In this document: positions 1 through 14,172 of the stretch, one piece after another
Layout: the number at the start of each line of letters is the position of its first letter
How positions within the stretch are numbered: the first letter of the stretch is position 1
NCBI RefSeq assembly: GCF_014203015.1
Contig: NZ_JACHIB010000010.1
Coordinates: 1-64,000, forward strand
Direction of reading: 5' to 3'
DNA length: 64,000 bases
DNA from: Castellaniella defragrans
GTDB taxonomy: Bacteria > Pseudomonadota > Gammaproteobacteria > Burkholderiales > Burkholderiaceae_B
Made by a program: the position numbers and the translations under genes
Notes under the pieces: generated by a model
What the model was told of the DNA's origin: nothing
What the model saw: only the letters and a program-made list of their open reading frames with translations
Databases searched by the model: none

Positions 1-4
1 CTTT

Positions 5-28
5 TTGGTTGTTTGGCGTGAGAACCAA
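5..28. repeat. Short inverted repeat at the left edge
   Basis: The arms TTGGTT (5-10) and AACCAA (23-28) are separated by 12 bases. It lies about 65 bases beyond the end of the last gene of the lig/ABC-transporter run. It could be an operator of a gene beyond the left edge or a weak terminator. Nothing else is recognisable in bases 1-91. Confidence 0.2.
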
Positions 29-91
29 TAACCATAAGCCCTCGGGCAAGAATCGCCTATTCCTTTTTACCCGCCTGACGAAATTTCCGGG

Positions 92-1409
92 CTAGTGCGC
101 CGGCGCCGCGCCCACCCCGATGGGCGCCGGGGCCAGCAGGGTGATCCGCCGGAACAGCTCGGCATAGCGGTTGTCCGGGCCGGACCAGGGGTCGCCGTTG
201 CGGATGAAGTCGGCGTTGATCGCGTCCCATTCGTTCGCGGCGAACAGGCGGCGGGCCGCCGGCAGGATGTGGCGCTCCTCGGTGTTGAGGTGCACCCATT
301 CGTCGGCGATGTAGCTGCGCACCGCGTCGCGGAAGCCGGGGAAGCTCGCCGCGCCGCCCTGCACGTAGCTGACCAGGGCGCGGTCGAGCCGGCTGGTGGC
401 GTGGATCGCGTCGCGGTGCTCGGCCTCCAGCCGGTCCAGGTGCTCGTCCACGTCGTGCGTCTTGGTGCGCAGCAAGGCGAAGATCTGGTCTTCCTTGGGA
501 TGGTGCAGCTTGTCGGGCATCTCGGCGATGTATTCGATCATGCTTGCCAGCAGGGTGTAGTCCGGCTCCAGCCGGCCGTCCTCGATGTCCTGCACCACGC
601 GCGAAAGGCCGTTGAGGATCGCCGCGATGGCGCGGTGCTCTTCCTGGATGGCCTCGATGGCGGGAATGCGCTCGGCCGGCGCGCGGGCCGGCGCGGCCTC
701 CCCGCCCTCCTGGGTGGCGCCCGCGCCCAGCCAGCGGTCCAGCGCCGTGCCGTCGCGCAGCAGCTCCGCGCTGTCGCCGGCATAGACCACCCGGCCGCGC
801 TCCAGCACCACCGCCCGGCGCGTGATCGGCAGGATCTGGCGCGCGTGCTGCTCCACCAGGATCACGGCCATGCGGCCTTCCGAGACCATGCGGTCGATGA
901 TGTGCAGCAGTTCCTGGGCGATCAGCGGCGCCAGGCCTTCGAGGGGCTCGTCCAGCAGCAGCACCTTGGGGTTGAGCATCAGCGCCCGCCCCATGGCGAG
1001 CATCTGCTGCTCACCGCCCGAGAGCTGGCTGCCGAGGTTCGCGCGGCGCTCCTGCAGCCGGGGGAACATGGCGTAGACCCGCTCCAGGGTCCATTCGCCC
1101 GGCCGGGCGACCACGGTGAGGTTTTCCTCGACGGTCAGGGAACGGAAGATGTCGCGTTCCTGCGGCACCCAGCCCAGGCCGGCCTGGGCGCGGCGGTGGC
1201 TGGGCACCTGGGCGATGTCCTGGCCCTGGAAGAAGATGCGGCCGCGGCGCAGCCGGGTGACCCCCATCAGGGTGGCCAGCAGCGTGGTCTTGCCCATGCC
1301 GTTGCGGCCCAGCAGCGCCAGGCTTTCGCCGGCCGCCAGGGACAGGGACAGGTCTTCCAGGACGACGGCGTCGCCGTAGCCCGCCCAGACGTTTTCCAGG
1401 CGCAGCAGC

Positions 1410-1417
<8 letters not shown>
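92..1417 (-). CDS. LivF-like ABC ATPase fused to a hemerythrin (HHE) domain
   Basis: This 441-residue protein has two domains. Residues 1-235 are a branched-chain-amino-acid-type ABC ATPase: Walker A GRNGMGKTT at 37-45, signature LSGGEQ at 132-137, Walker B LLLDEP near 153-158 and the H-loop His191. A 20-residue Ala/Pro/Glu linker leads to residues 250-400, which show the hemerythrin pattern His261, His305-x3-Glu309, His334, His376-x3-Glu380, so all typical di-iron ligands are present. LivF proteins normally end near residue 235. The start overlaps the LivG stop by 8 bases, so the two are probably translationally coupled. The ATPase should energise uptake with the LivG, LivH and LivM proteins upstream. 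A role for the second domain in sensing oxygen, iron or redox state is inference. Confidence 0.9.
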
Positions 1418-2155
<738 letters not shown>

Positions 2156-2159
<4 letters not shown>

Positions 2160-3208
2160 GAAGGGGACTCCGTGCGGGCGCGCGACTGGGCGCGGTGGCG
2201 GGAAGATTCGATCCACTGGCGGGCCGTCCCCAGGATGCCGCCCCGGGCGAACAGCACCACCAGCACCAGGATCAGGCCCAGCCAGAACTGCCAGTACTGG
2301 GGATTCATGTCGGACAGGAGATAGTTGGCGATCACGAAGACGATGGCGCCCAGCAGCCCGCCGTACAGGTGCCCCGCCCCGCCCAGGATCAGGATCAGCA
2401 GCAGGTCGGCCGAGCGCTGGAAGCTGAGCACGTCCAGCGAGACGAAGGAATTCGTCTGCGCCAGCAGGGCGCCGGCCACCCCGGCATAGCCCGCGCCGAT
2501 GGTGTAGACCGTGATCAGGCGGCGGTTCACGGGCACGCCCAGCGCCGGCATGCGCAGGGTGTTCATGCGGATGCCGCGCAGGCTCTGGCCGAAGGGCGAA
2601 TGCACCAGGCGGCGGGCGAACCAGAACAGCACGAACAGCACGATGACCGAATAGATGTAGCCGACGCGGCCAAACATGTCGAAATCGAACATGCCCAGGA
2701 TCGGCCCGACTTCGACGCCCGGCATGCCGTCCACCCCGCCGGTGATGGAGGTGAACTTGTTGGCCAGCTCGTAGAGCATCAGGGCGACGCCCAGCGTGAC
2801 CATCAGGCGCGACAGGTCGCTGCCGCGCAGCAGCAGGAAGCTGCTGAGAAAGCCCAGCAGGGCGGCGATCGCGGCGGCCAGGAGCAGGCCCAGCAGCGGA
2901 TCCCCGAAGCCGTTGGAGCCCAGCAGGCCCACGGTGTAGGCGCCCACGCCGAAGAAGGCGGCGTGGCCCAGGGAAATGATCCCGGCGTAGCCGAAGATCA
3001 GGTCCAGCGACAGGGCGAACAGGCTGGTGATGGCGATCTGGCTCAGCAGCAGGTAGTTGCCCGGAAAAGCGAAGTACGCCAGGATCGGCAGGCACCAGAA
3101 CAGGTATTCCAGCGGCTTCCAGCGGGCCGAGCGGCGGTAGCGGCCGAGGGCGTCCGCCGTGCCGGACTGCGGATGGGACGGCGTCCCGATCGAGGTAGAG
3201 GTCGTCAT
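2156..3208 (-). CDS. livM: Branched-chain-type ABC transporter permease LivM
   Basis: A 350-residue hydrophobic permease with many membrane segments. It has the LivM-family stretch FGYAGIISLGHAAFFGVGAY near residues 70-90. A polar N-terminal tail of about 30 residues precedes the first membrane segment. The start at 3208 lies 8 bases after the livH stop, and the stop overlaps livG by 4 bases, so it sits inside the transporter operon. It should form the membrane channel with LivH. No truncation is seen. Confidence 0.92.
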
Positions 3209-3216
3209 GTCGGGGC

Positions 3217-4071
3217 CTATTTGTGGGAACGGCCGAACAGGCCATGGGGGCGGAAGATCAGGGTCGCCACCATGACGGCATAGATGATGAAGGCGCCGAT
3301 CTGCGGCACGTAGTATTTGCCGGCCACGTCGGCCACGCCGAGCAGGATGGCGGCATACAGCGAGCCGAGAATGTTGCCGCTGCCCCCCACCGACACCACG
3401 ATGAGGAAGTACACCATGTACTTCACGGGGAATTCGGGATCCAGCCCCAGCATCTCGACCCCCAGCGCCCCGCCCAGGCCCGCCAGGGCCGAGCCCAGGG
3501 CGAAGGTCAGGCTGAAGACGCGGTTGACGTCGATGCCCATGCCGCGCGCGACGCGCTGGTTGTCCACGGCGGCCCGCAGGCGGGCGCCGAAGGAGGTGCG
3601 GATCACGGACCACTGCAGCAGCAGGGCCACCACCAGGCCGGCGGCGATCAGGAACAGGCGGTAGACGCCGACGTCCACGCCGGGCAGGTGGATCTGTCCG
3701 GTCAGGAAGGCGGGCAGGTGCAGCGGCTGCTGCTGCGCGCCAAAGAAATAATGGGCGGCGGCCACGGACATGAACACCAGGCCGATGGAGAACAGCACCT
3801 GGTCCAGGTCGGAGGCCGCGTACAGGCGGCGGTAGAGGGTGCGTTCGAGCACGATGCCGGCCAGGGCGGGCACGAGGATGGCCGCCGGCAGCGTCGCCAG
3901 GAACGGGACGCCATAGCTGTTGAGCAGCACGACGCAGGCATAGCCGCCCAGCATGGCGAACGCGCCATGGGCCAGGTTGACGAAATTCATCAGGCCCAGC
4001 GTCACCGACAGGCCGACACTGATCAGGAACAGCAGCATGCCCGCGGCAATGCCGTCGAAGAGTATGGTCAT
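3217..4071 (-). CDS. livH: Branched-chain-type ABC transporter permease LivH
   Basis: A 284-residue integral membrane protein beginning MTILFDGIAAGMLLFLISVG, with the LivH hallmark GLMNFVNLAHGAFAMLGGY in the N-terminal third. The ATG at 4071 gives the usual family length; the open frame extends further upstream but reads Arg/Pro-rich nonsense there. It follows the binding-protein gene by 94 bases and precedes livM by 8. It is the second channel subunit of the importer at the end of the lig run. Confidence 0.92.
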   Translation of the reverse strand: MTILFDGIAAGMLLFLISVGLSVTLGLMNFVNLAHGAFAMLGGYACVVLLNSYGVPFLATLPAAILVPALAGIVLERTLYRRLYAASDLDQVLFSIGLVFMSVAAAHYFFGAQQQPLHLPAFLTGQIHLPGVDVGVYRLFLIAAGLVVALLLQWSVIRTSFGARLRAAVDNQRVARGMGIDVNRVFSLTFALGSALAGLGGALGVEMLGLDPEFPVKYMVYFLIVVSVGGSGNILGSLYAAILLGVADVAGKYYVPQIGAFIIYAVMVATLIFRPHGLFGRSHK

Positions 4072-4165
4072 ATTGATTCCAGGACTGGGAAAGATCCGGT
4101 TCCGGACCGTCCGGGCGCGGCGGGCCCCGCCCGCGAGAGCGGGGGCCGCGCGCCCGGAGCGGCGA

Positions 4166-5341
4166 TCACTTCTGCTTGCCGGGGTCCTTGACGGCCTCGA
4201 TCTTGTCGAATTCCACGTTCTGCAGCACGCCGTCCACCTTCTCGACCTTGCGGATGTAGACATTCTGGACGATGTCGCGCGTTTCCGGGTCGATTTCCAC
4301 CGGGCCGCGCGGACTGGTCCACTTCATGCCCTTGACCGCCGCCATGAAGGCGTCGGCGCCGGCGTCGCCCTGGGTCTTTTCCAGGGCCTTGTAGATGAGC
4401 GCCATGCCGTCGTAGCCCGCCACCGCCACGAAGTTGGGGCGGTCATTGGGGAAGGCCTTGTGGTAGGCGGCCACGAAGGCCTTGTTTTCCGGCGAATCGT
4501 GCACGGCCGAGTAGTGGAATGAGGTGATCATGCCGATGGCCGCGTCGCCCATGGCGTCGAGCACGTCCTCGTCGGTCACGTCGCCCGTGGCCAGTTCCTT
4601 GATCCCGGCCTGGTCCAGGCCGCGTTCCTTGTAGCCCTTGGCCAGGGCCACGCCCTGCTCGCCGTTGGGCACGAAGAAGAACACGGCGTCGGGCTTGGCG
4701 TCCTTCACGCGCTGCAGGAACGGCGCGTAGTCCGGCGTGTTGACCGGCGTGCGGACCTCGCCCGTGATCTTGCCGCCCAGGCTGGTGAAGGTCTTCTGGA
4801 ACTGCTGCTCGGCGTCGTGGCCCGGACCATAGTCGGACACCAGGGTGTAGACCGATTTGATGCTGTTGGCATAGGCCCACTGCGCCATCGGCGCGGTGAC
4901 CTGCGGCAGGGTCATGGATACCCGCACGATGTTGGGCGACTTCTCGGTGATCGAGGAGGTGGCGGCGTTCAGCACCACCATCGGCACCTTGGCTTCCGTG
5001 GCCAGGGGCGCGACGGAGAAGGCGTTGGGCGTCAGGGTGAAGCCGGCCAGGATGTCGACCTTGTCCTTGATGAGCAGTTCCTGGGCCTGGCGCTTGGCCA
5101 CCGCCGGGGCGATGCCGGTGTCGTCCTTGATGATGATCTTGACCTTGCGGCCGGCGACGGTGTCGCCGTGCTCGGCCAGGAACACGTCGATGCCGTGCTT
5201 GATCTGCTTGCCGTGGGCGGCGAACGGCCCGGACATCGGCATCACCACGCCGATCTTCAGGTCGGCGGCCTGGGCCGTGCCGAATGCCGGGGCCAGGCCG
5301 AAGGCCAGGGCCGCCGCCACCAGGGTTTTGCTGAGTTTCAT
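4166..5341 (-). CDS. ABC transporter periplasmic binding protein (LivK-like)
   Basis: A 391-residue protein with a clear Sec signal peptide (KLSKTLVAAALAFGLAP, cleavage likely after Ala25 in AQA-AD), followed by the type I periplasmic binding fold LKIGVVMPMSGPFAAHGKQ. It delivers the substrate to the LivHM/LivGF complex encoded directly downstream. It starts 43 bases after ligC, so it is probably cotranscribed with the protocatechuate genes, which suggests an aromatic acid ligand. A close paralogue lies at 16250-17419; the C-terminal motifs (EIDPETRDIVQNVYIRKVE and GVLQNVEF) are nearly the same. The exact ligand cannot be read from sequence. Confidence 0.9.
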   Translation of the reverse strand: MKLSKTLVAAALAFGLAPAFGTAQAADLKIGVVMPMSGPFAAHGKQIKHGIDVFLAEHGDTVAGRKVKIIIKDDTGIAPAVAKRQAQELLIKDKVDILAGFTLTPNAFSVAPLATEAKVPMVVLNAATSSITEKSPNIVRVSMTLPQVTAPMAQWAYANSIKSVYTLVSDYGPGHDAEQQFQKTFTSLGGKITGEVRTPVNTPDYAPFLQRVKDAKPDAVFFFVPNGEQGVALAKGYKERGLDQAGIKELATGDVTDEDVLDAMGDAAIGMITSFHYSAVHDSPENKAFVAAYHKAFPNDRPNFVAVAGYDGMALIYKALEKTQGDAGADAFMAAVKGMKWTSPRGPVEIDPETRDIVQNVYIRKVEKVDGVLQNVEFDKIEAVKDPGKQK

Positions 5342-5384
5342 GGTCTCGCTCCTGCTTGTGGGTTCGTAGGGAGGAAAGGATGGA

Positions 5385-8532
<3,148 letters not shown>

Positions 8533-8569
8533 CGCAAATCCTCTGTCGATGTGTCTCGGTCGATGGGTC

Positions 8570-9265
8570 TCAATCGATGTATTTCAGGCCGGCCTTTTCC
8601 AGGCCTTCGCGCATCTTGTAGTAGTCCAGGCCCAGCACGCCCGAGGCGAAGATGTCGCGCTTGGCGCCTTCGTTGTCCTCGCGGGCCTGGGCCTTGGCGG
8701 CGACTTCGCCGGCGATGGCGGCGGGCACCACCACCACGCCGTCGGTGTCGGCCACCACCACGTCGCCCGGGTTCACCAGCGCGCCGGCGCACACCACGGG
8801 GATGTTGACCGAGCCCAGGGTGCCCTTGACGGTGCCCTTGGCGCTGATGGCGCGGCTGAATACCGGAAAATCCATGGATTCCAGCGTATCGACGTCGCGC
8901 ACGCCGCCGTCGATCACCAGGCCGCGCGCGCCGCGCGCCTTGAACGAGGTGGCCAGCAGATCGCCGAAGAAGCCGTCGGTGCTGTCGGTGGTGCAGCCGG
9001 CCACCACCACGTCGCCGGGCTGGATCTGCTCGGCAGCCACGTGCAGCATCCAGTTGTCGCCGGGCTGCAGCAGCACCGTGACGGCCGTGCCGCACATGCG
9101 CGCGCCGCGCCAGATGGGGCGCATGACGGGCTTCATCAGGCCCACGCGGCCCATGGCCTCGTGGATGGTCGCCACGCCGAAGCGCGCGAGCCGTTCGACG
9201 GCGGCCGGATCGGCGCGCTGGATGGTGCGGTGAACGACGCCGAGCTGGTTCAGGGGGGTGCTCAT
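8570..9265 (-). CDS. ligK: 4-carboxy-4-hydroxy-2-oxoadipate aldolase (LigK)
   Basis: A 231-residue member of the RraA-like aldolase family (HMG/CHA aldolase). Motifs include [20 protein letters not shown] and [22 protein letters not shown], the latter carrying the Arg-Asp pair that binds the divalent metal and pyruvate. It cleaves carboxy-hydroxy-oxoadipate to pyruvate and oxaloacetate, the last step of the pathway. It follows ligJ by 21 bases and precedes ligI by 37. Confidence 0.93.
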   Translation of the reverse strand: MSTPLNQLGVVHRTIQRADPAAVERLARFGVATIHEAMGRVGLMKPVMRPIWRGARMCGTAVTVLLQPGDNWMLHVAAEQIQPGDVVVAGCTTDSTDGFFGDLLATSFKARGARGLVIDGGVRDVDTLESMDFPVFSRAISAKGTVKGTLGSVNIPVVCAGALVNPGDVVVADTDGVVVVPAAIAGEVAAKAQAREDNEGAKRDIFASGVLGLDYYKMREGLEKAGLKYID

Positions 9266-9286
9266 GTCCGTATTCCTCCTCAGGGG

Positions 9287-10330
9287 TTACAGGCCCTTGG
9301 CCTTCAGGGCGGCGTCCAGGCGCGGATACACGCGGCGCGCGTTGCCCTCGTAGATCTGGAAGCGGTCGGCGTCGCTGAGCGTCGCGGCGGCTTCGATGTA
9401 GCGTTTGGTGTCGTCGAAATGGTGCCCGGTCTCGGGGTCGATGCCGCGCACCGCGCCGATCATCTCGGAGGCGAACAGCACGTTCTTCACCGGGATCACG
9501 CGGGTCAGCAGGTCGATGCCCGGCTGGTGGTAGACGCAGGTGTCGAAGAACACGTTGTTGAGCAGGTGCTCGTCGAGCAGGGGCTTGTTCAGCGCCTGGG
9601 CCAGGCCGCGGAAGCGGCCCCAGTGGTAGGGCGCGGCGCCGCCGCCGTGCGGGATCACGAAGCGCAGCGTCGGGAAGTCCTTGAACAGGTCCGAGGTCAG
9701 GCACTGCATGAAGGCCGTGGTGTCGGCGTTCAGGTAGTGGGCGCCCGTGGTATGGAAGCAGGCATTGCAGCTGGTGGATACGTGGATCATCGCCGGGATG
9801 TCGTATTCCACCATCTTCTCGTAGATGGGATACCAGGAGCGGTCCGACAGCGGCGGCGCGGTCCAGTGGCCGCCCGAGGGATCCGGATTCAGGTTGATCC
9901 CGACCGCGCCGTATTCCTCGACGCACTTTTCGAGTTCCGGAATGCAGGTGGCCGGATCCACGCCCGGCGACTGGGGCAGCATGGCGGCCATGACGAATTC
10001 GTCGGGGAACAGCGTGGCGACCCGATGGCAGAGTTCGTTGCAGATGGCCGACCAGGTGCTGGACACCTGGAAATCGCCGATGTGGTGCGCCATGAAGCTG
10101 GCGCGCGGCGAGAAGATCGTCAGGTCGGAGCCGCGCTCGCGCATCAGGCGCAGCTGGTTCTTCTCGATGCTCTCGCGCAGATCGTCGTCGCTGATGCGCA
10201 GGTCGGAAGGGCTGGGCCGTTGCGCCGGATCCTGGATGCCGGCGATCTGCCGGTCGCGCCAGTCGGCCAGCGCCTGCGGCGCCGTCGTGTAGTGGCCGTG
10301 GCAGTCGATGATCAGGGGTTTTCTGCTCAT
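9287..10330 (-). CDS. ligJ: 4-oxalomesaconate hydratase (LigJ)
   Basis: A 347-residue amidohydrolase-like protein beginning MSRKPLIIDCHGHYTTAPQA. It contains FVIPHGGGAAPYHWGRFRGL and VFFDTCVYHQPGIDLL, typical of LigJ/PmdE. It adds water to 4-oxalomesaconate to give carboxy-hydroxy-oxoadipate for LigK. It sits between ligU and ligK with gaps of 43 and 21 bases. Although the fold resembles amidohydrolases such as LigI, the reaction is a hydration. Confidence 0.92.
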   Translation of the reverse strand: MSRKPLIIDCHGHYTTAPQALADWRDRQIAGIQDPAQRPSPSDLRISDDDLRESIEKNQLRLMRERGSDLTIFSPRASFMAHHIGDFQVSSTWSAICNELCHRVATLFPDEFVMAAMLPQSPGVDPATCIPELEKCVEEYGAVGINLNPDPSGGHWTAPPLSDRSWYPIYEKMVEYDIPAMIHVSTSCNACFHTTGAHYLNADTTAFMQCLTSDLFKDFPTLRFVIPHGGGAAPYHWGRFRGLAQALNKPLLDEHLLNNVFFDTCVYHQPGIDLLTRVIPVKNVLFASEMIGAVRGIDPETGHHFDDTKRYIEAAATLSDADRFQIYEGNARRVYPRLDAALKAKGL

Positions 10331-10373
10331 GTCGTACGATTCCTTTTCTGTGTATCGCCGTGTCCGGGGAGGA

Positions 10374-11510
10374 TCAGCGCGCCTGGGGCCAGACCGCGGC
10401 CGGCACCATGACTTCGCCGCGCATGATGAGCCGCGCGGTGCGCAGCAGCGCCGCGCGCGCGACCTTCTGGGGATCCTGGGGGTCGAGCTCCAGCTCGACC
10501 GTGAATTCGCCGCTGGGGTGCTCGATCGACACCGCCTTGCGCGCGCCTTCGGGCAGGCGCGCCAGGTCGTGCGGCACCGAGCCTTCCAGGACGCAGGCCG
10601 TGCCCACCGTCACCGCCGCCAGCACGCCGATGGCCTCGTGGCAGACGTGCGGGATGAAGCTGCGGGTGCTGATCGCCCCGCCCTCGCGGGGCTCGGACAC
10701 CAGGGTCATCTTGGGATAGTTGCGCGAGGACACGTCGCCCAGGCCCATCAGCTCGCCCGTGCGCAGCCGCAGGGCCTCGATGCGGGCCTTGAGCGCCTCG
10801 TCGGCGTTCAGCTCGGCCGGGGTCTCGTGCCCCGTGCAGCCCACGTCGCCGGCGCGGAACAGCACCAGCGGCATGCCGTTGTCGATGCAGGTGACGTCGA
10901 TCTCGAAGGCCTCGAAATCCGCGCCGGCCGGCGGCTCGACGCGCACGCGGTCGCGCACCCGGCCGGTGGGCAGCAGGCCCGAACACACCGAGCCGGCGGT
11001 GTCGAGGAAATTGATCGTGATCGGCGCCGAGCGGCCGGGCACGCCGTCGATGCGCGCATCGCCCTCGTAGGACACCTGGCGGCCTTCCGGCGTCATCGGG
11101 GTGAGGACGGTGATGTCGCACTGCATGCCGGTATTGCGGGTCAGCACGCGGACGGTGGTCTCGTCGCCCTGGGCCTGGATCAGGCCGCGCTCCAGCGCGA
11201 AGGGCACGACCGCCGCCAGCATGTTGCCGCAGTTGGCCGTCGTGTCCACGGTGTCGCGGTCGGGCTGCAGCTGCGCGAACAGGAATTCGAGGTCCACGCC
11301 CGGCGTGGTGCCGGGCCGCACGATGCCGACCTTGCTGGTGAGGGGATGGGCGCCGCCCAGGCCGTCGATCTGGCGCCGGTCCGGCGAGCCCATCACCGCC
11401 AGCAGCACCCGGTCGCGCGCCGCCGTGTCGGCGGGCAGGTCGGATTCCAGGAAGAAGGGCCCGCGCGACGTGCCGCCGCGCATGAACAGGGCAGGAATGG
11501 ATTTCTGCAT
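10374..11510 (-). CDS. ligU: 4-oxalomesaconate tautomerase, PrpF family (LigU-like)
   Basis: A 378-residue PrpF-family isomerase with the N-terminal MRGGTSRGPFF motif and DTTANCGNMLAAVVPFA near residue 95. LigU/GalD isomerise the keto/enol or double-bond position of 4-oxalomesaconate so that LigJ can act. The ATG at 11510 is the first codon of the recognisable family N-terminus; the longer open frame would add 19 unrelated residues. It is the first gene of the lig run and is divergent from the LysR gene, with a dyad operator between them. Confidence 0.88.
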   Translation of the reverse strand: MQKSIPALFMRGGTSRGPFFLESDLPADTAARDRVLLAVMGSPDRRQIDGLGGAHPLTSKVGIVRPGTTPGVDLEFLFAQLQPDRDTVDTTANCGNMLAAVVPFALERGLIQAQGDETTVRVLTRNTGMQCDITVLTPMTPEGRQVSYEGDARIDGVPGRSAPITINFLDTAGSVCSGLLPTGRVRDRVRVEPPAGADFEAFEIDVTCIDNGMPLVLFRAGDVGCTGHETPAELNADEALKARIEALRLRTGELMGLGDVSSRNYPKMTLVSEPREGGAISTRSFIPHVCHEAIGVLAAVTVGTACVLEGSVPHDLARLPEGARKAVSIEHPSGEFTVELELDPQDPQKVARAALLRTARLIMRGEVMVPAAVWPQAR

Positions 11511-11570
11511 CACATCACCACATTGTGTTCGATGGAGCCCATTATGGACGTGCGCCCTGCAATGCATAAG

Positions 11571-11607
11571 GGCATACGTCCACTATCAGCTATGCCGAAA
11601 TGATATG
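11571..11607. promoter_or_regulatory. Probable LysR operator upstream of the lig run
   Basis: Two overlapping dyads lie between ligU and the LysR gene: GGCATA-N14-TATGCC (11571-11596) and TATCA-N12-TGATA (11584-11605). The stretch 11581-11607 matches 16201-16227, upstream of the aldo/keto reductase, at 23 of 27 positions. Two of the four differences are mirror-image and keep the dyad. This suggests a recognition site for a dimeric LysR-type activator. Binding by the adjacent regulator is inferred. Confidence 0.6.
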
Positions 11608-11672
11608 ATCTATACAATGCAATACCGAATTTAAGGGTAAACCCTGATTCCTCTCGATACGACACCGATGCC

Positions 11673-12587
11673 ATGGATCTGAAGCAATTGGAATACTTCA
11701 TGCGCGTGGCCGAGCTGGGCAGCTTCACCCAGGCCTCGCACGCGCTGAACATCGCCCAGCCGGCCCTCAGCCGGCAGGTCCGCATGCTGGAGGTCGAACT
11801 GCGCCAGAACCTGCTGAACCGCAACGGCCGCGGCGTCACCACCACCGAGGCCGGCAAGCTGCTGCTGGAGCACTGCCGCGGCATCCTGCACCAGGTCGAT
11901 CGCGCCAAGGAGGACATGGGCCGGGTGCAGGGCGCGCTGGCCGGCCGGGTGGCGCTGGGCATCGCGCCCAGCGCGTCGAAGATGATGACCGTGCGGCTCA
12001 CGCGGCAGTTCCGCAAGCGGCTGCCCAACGCCACGCTGTCGATCGGCGAGGGCCTGTCGCTGGTGATGCAGGAATGGCTGCTCGCCGGGCGCCTGGACAT
12101 CGCCCTGCTCTACAACCCCTCGCCCTCCGCCGACCTGGAGCTCAGCCCGCTGACCAGCGAGCTGCTGTACCTGGTCGGCCCGCGCGGGCCGCATCCCTCG
12201 CAGCAGGCGATGCCGCTGCGCGCGCTGGTGAACATCCCGCTGGTGATCCCCAACCGCCCGCACACGGTGCGCATGCTGCTGGAATCGCAGATGGCCCTGA
12301 TCGGCTGCAAGCCGAACATCCGCCTGGAGATCGACGGCGTGCAGGCCATCCTGGACCTGGTGGCCGACGGCGAGGGCTACGCCATCCTGACGGAGCACGC
12401 CGTGCTGACCTCGGCCCAGCCGGACCGCTACCACATCCGCCCCATCGTCCAGCCCGAACTGCCCAGCCGGCTGTACCTGGCCACGGCCTCGGGCCGGATC
12501 ACGACGCTGACGCAGAAAGCGATGCTCGACCTGATCCGCGAGACGGTGCGCGAGGTGTATCCCGCCTCGATGATTCAAACAGCCTGA
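11673..12587 (+). CDS. LysR-family transcriptional regulator (probable lig regulator)
   Basis: A 304-residue LysR protein. The winged helix-turn-helix is at residues 1-60 ([37 protein letters not shown]), followed by a periplasmic-binding-like effector domain. It is transcribed divergently from ligU across a 162-base region with dyad operators, the classic arrangement for a LysR activator of a catabolic run, like LigR of Sphingobium. The effector may be a pathway intermediate, but the sequence does not tell which. Its last 89 bases overlap the 3' end of the convergent chemoreceptor gene. Confidence 0.9.
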   Translation: MDLKQLEYFMRVAELGSFTQASHALNIAQPALSRQVRMLEVELRQNLLNRNGRGVTTTEAGKLLLEHCRGILHQVDRAKEDMGRVQGALAGRVALGIAPSASKMMTVRLTRQFRKRLPNATLSIGEGLSLVMQEWLLAGRLDIALLYNPSPSADLELSPLTSELLYLVGPRGPHPSQQAMPLRALVNIPLVIPNRPHTVRMLLESQMALIGCKPNIRLEIDGVQAILDLVADGEGYAILTEHAVLTSAQPDRYHIRPIVQPELPSRLYLATASGRITTLTQKAMLDLIRETVREVYPASMIQTA

Positions 12588-14109
12588 AGGAATCCACCAG
12601 CGCGCCCAGGGCCTCGGCCTGCCCGCGGATGTGGTCGGCCGCCTGCGCGGCCTGCGTCACCAGCGCCGCGTTGGCGCGGGTGGCCTGGTCGATCAGCCCC
12701 ACCGCCTGGCTGGCCTGGCCGATGCCCAGTTCCTGCTCCTGGCTGGCGTGCGCGATCTCGCGCACCAGCGCGGCGAACTGCCCGGCCGATTCGCGGATGC
12801 CCGCCGACATGCGCCCGGCCTGCGCCACCTGCTCGCTGCCGTCGCCGATGGCCCGCACCGAGGCGGCCACCAGCGCCTCGATCTCGCGCGCGGCCTCGCC
12901 GGTGCGCTGCGCCAGGTTGCGCACCTCGTCGGCCACCACGGCGAAGCCGCGGCCCTGCTCGCCCGCGCGCGCCGCCTCGACCGAGGCGTTCAGCGCCAGG
13001 ATGTTGGTCTGGAAGGCGATGCCGTTGATGACGCCGGAGATGTCCGCGATCCGCCGGGCCTCGTTCTGGATGCCTTCCATGGTGCGCGCCACGCCGCCCA
13101 TGGAGGCCTCGCCCTGGCCCACCAGCCCTTCCAGGCCGTCGGCCAGCTCCGCCGCCTGGCGCGCATTGGCGGCGTTCTGCCGCACCGTGCCGGCCAGTTC
13201 CTCGATCGAGGCGGCGGTCTCCTCCAGGGAGCTGGCCTGGGCCTCGGTGCGGCCGGCCAGATCGTCGTTGCCGCCCGCGATGTCGCGCACGCCCGCCACC
13301 ACGACCTCGGTGGATTCCAGGATGCGCACCAGCAGGAGCTTGATGTTGATCTGCAGGATGCGCAGGCCGTGCGCCAGTTCGGCGAGCTCGCCCGGCTGGT
13401 CCACCGGCAGGCGGCGGGACAGGTCGCCCGCGCTGATGTGCTCGATCTCGGCGCGCATGGCGCGCAGCGGGGCGGTGATGTCGGTCCAGAGCTTCAGGCC
13501 GCCCAGCACCGTCCAGAGTCCGCCGGCCGCCGCGGGCAGCCAGACCGCCGGGCCGCCGGCCTGGGCGAGCCCGGCCTGGGCGGCCAGCGCCGCCAGCACG
13601 CCGGCGGCATAGAGCGCCAGGCGCACGCGCAGCGGCCAGGACCGCCACAGGCGGGCGGCGCCCTCGATGATGCGGCCTTCGCGGATGCGCACCCCGCCGG
13701 CGCCCCGGGCCATGGCCTGATAGGCGCGGTCGGCCCGCTCGACCTCGGCGCGCGCGGGCCGGGTGCGGATCGACGTGAAGCCCGCGACCCGGCCGTCGCG
13801 CACCACGGGCGCCGCGTCGATGTGCACCCAGTAGTGGTCGCCGTTCCGGCAGCGGTTCTTCATCAGGCCCGACCAGGTGCGCCCGGCGCGCACCGTCCGC
13901 ATCAGGTCCGCGAACGGCTCGCGCGGCATGTCGGGGTGGCGCAGAATGGCCTGGGACGCGCCCAGGACCTCGTGCGGCTCATGGCCGCTGATCCGCAGGA
14001 AATCCCGGTTGACGTACTTGATGCGGCCTTCCAGGTCGGTCGCCAGGACGATGCGGTCGGTTTCGGACAGGACGCGCTCGCGTCCCGTGACGTGGATCTG
14101 TTCTGTCAT
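12499..14109 (-). CDS. Methyl-accepting chemotaxis protein with N-terminal PAS domain (Aer-like)
   Basis: A 536-residue receptor. Residues 20-115 are a PAS domain ([32 protein letters not shown]). Two closely spaced membrane segments follow at about 160-180 and 187-207 with almost no periplasmic loop, then a HAMP region and a signalling domain whose hairpin tip is at about 361-400 ([20 protein letters not shown]). This matches Aer-type energy-taxis receptors, which sense redox or oxygen from inside the cell. The FAD ligand is not provable here. It follows the DUF1932 dehydrogenase by 63 bases and may be in the same transcript, which would link taxis to catabolism. Its last 30 codons lie antisense to the LysR gene. 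Confidence 0.9.
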   Translation of the reverse strand: MTEQIHVTGRERVLSETDRIVLATDLEGRIKYVNRDFLRISGHEPHEVLGASQAILRHPDMPREPFADLMRTVRAGRTWSGLMKNRCRNGDHYWVHIDAAPVVRDGRVAGFTSIRTRPARAEVERADRAYQAMARGAGGVRIREGRIIEGAARLWRSWPLRVRLALYAAGVLAALAAQAGLAQAGGPAVWLPAAAGGLWTVLGGLKLWTDITAPLRAMRAEIEHISAGDLSRRLPVDQPGELAELAHGLRILQINIKLLLVRILESTEVVVAGVRDIAGGNDDLAGRTEAQASSLEETAASIEELAGTVRQNAANARQAAELADGLEGLVGQGEASMGGVARTMEGIQNEARRIADISGVINGIAFQTNILALNASVEAARAGEQGRGFAVVADEVRNLAQRTGEAAREIEALVAASVRAIGDGSEQVAQAGRMSAGIRESAGQFAALVREIAHASQEQELGIGQASQAVGLIDQATRANAALVTQAAQAADHIRGQAEALGALVDSFRLFESSRRDTPRAPSRGSGRASLSASAS

Positions 14110-14172
14110 GGATGGCGGCCTCCTCTTCCGCCTCCGGGCGCGGCGCTGCTCTGGCGCCCGCCCCGGGGTGCG

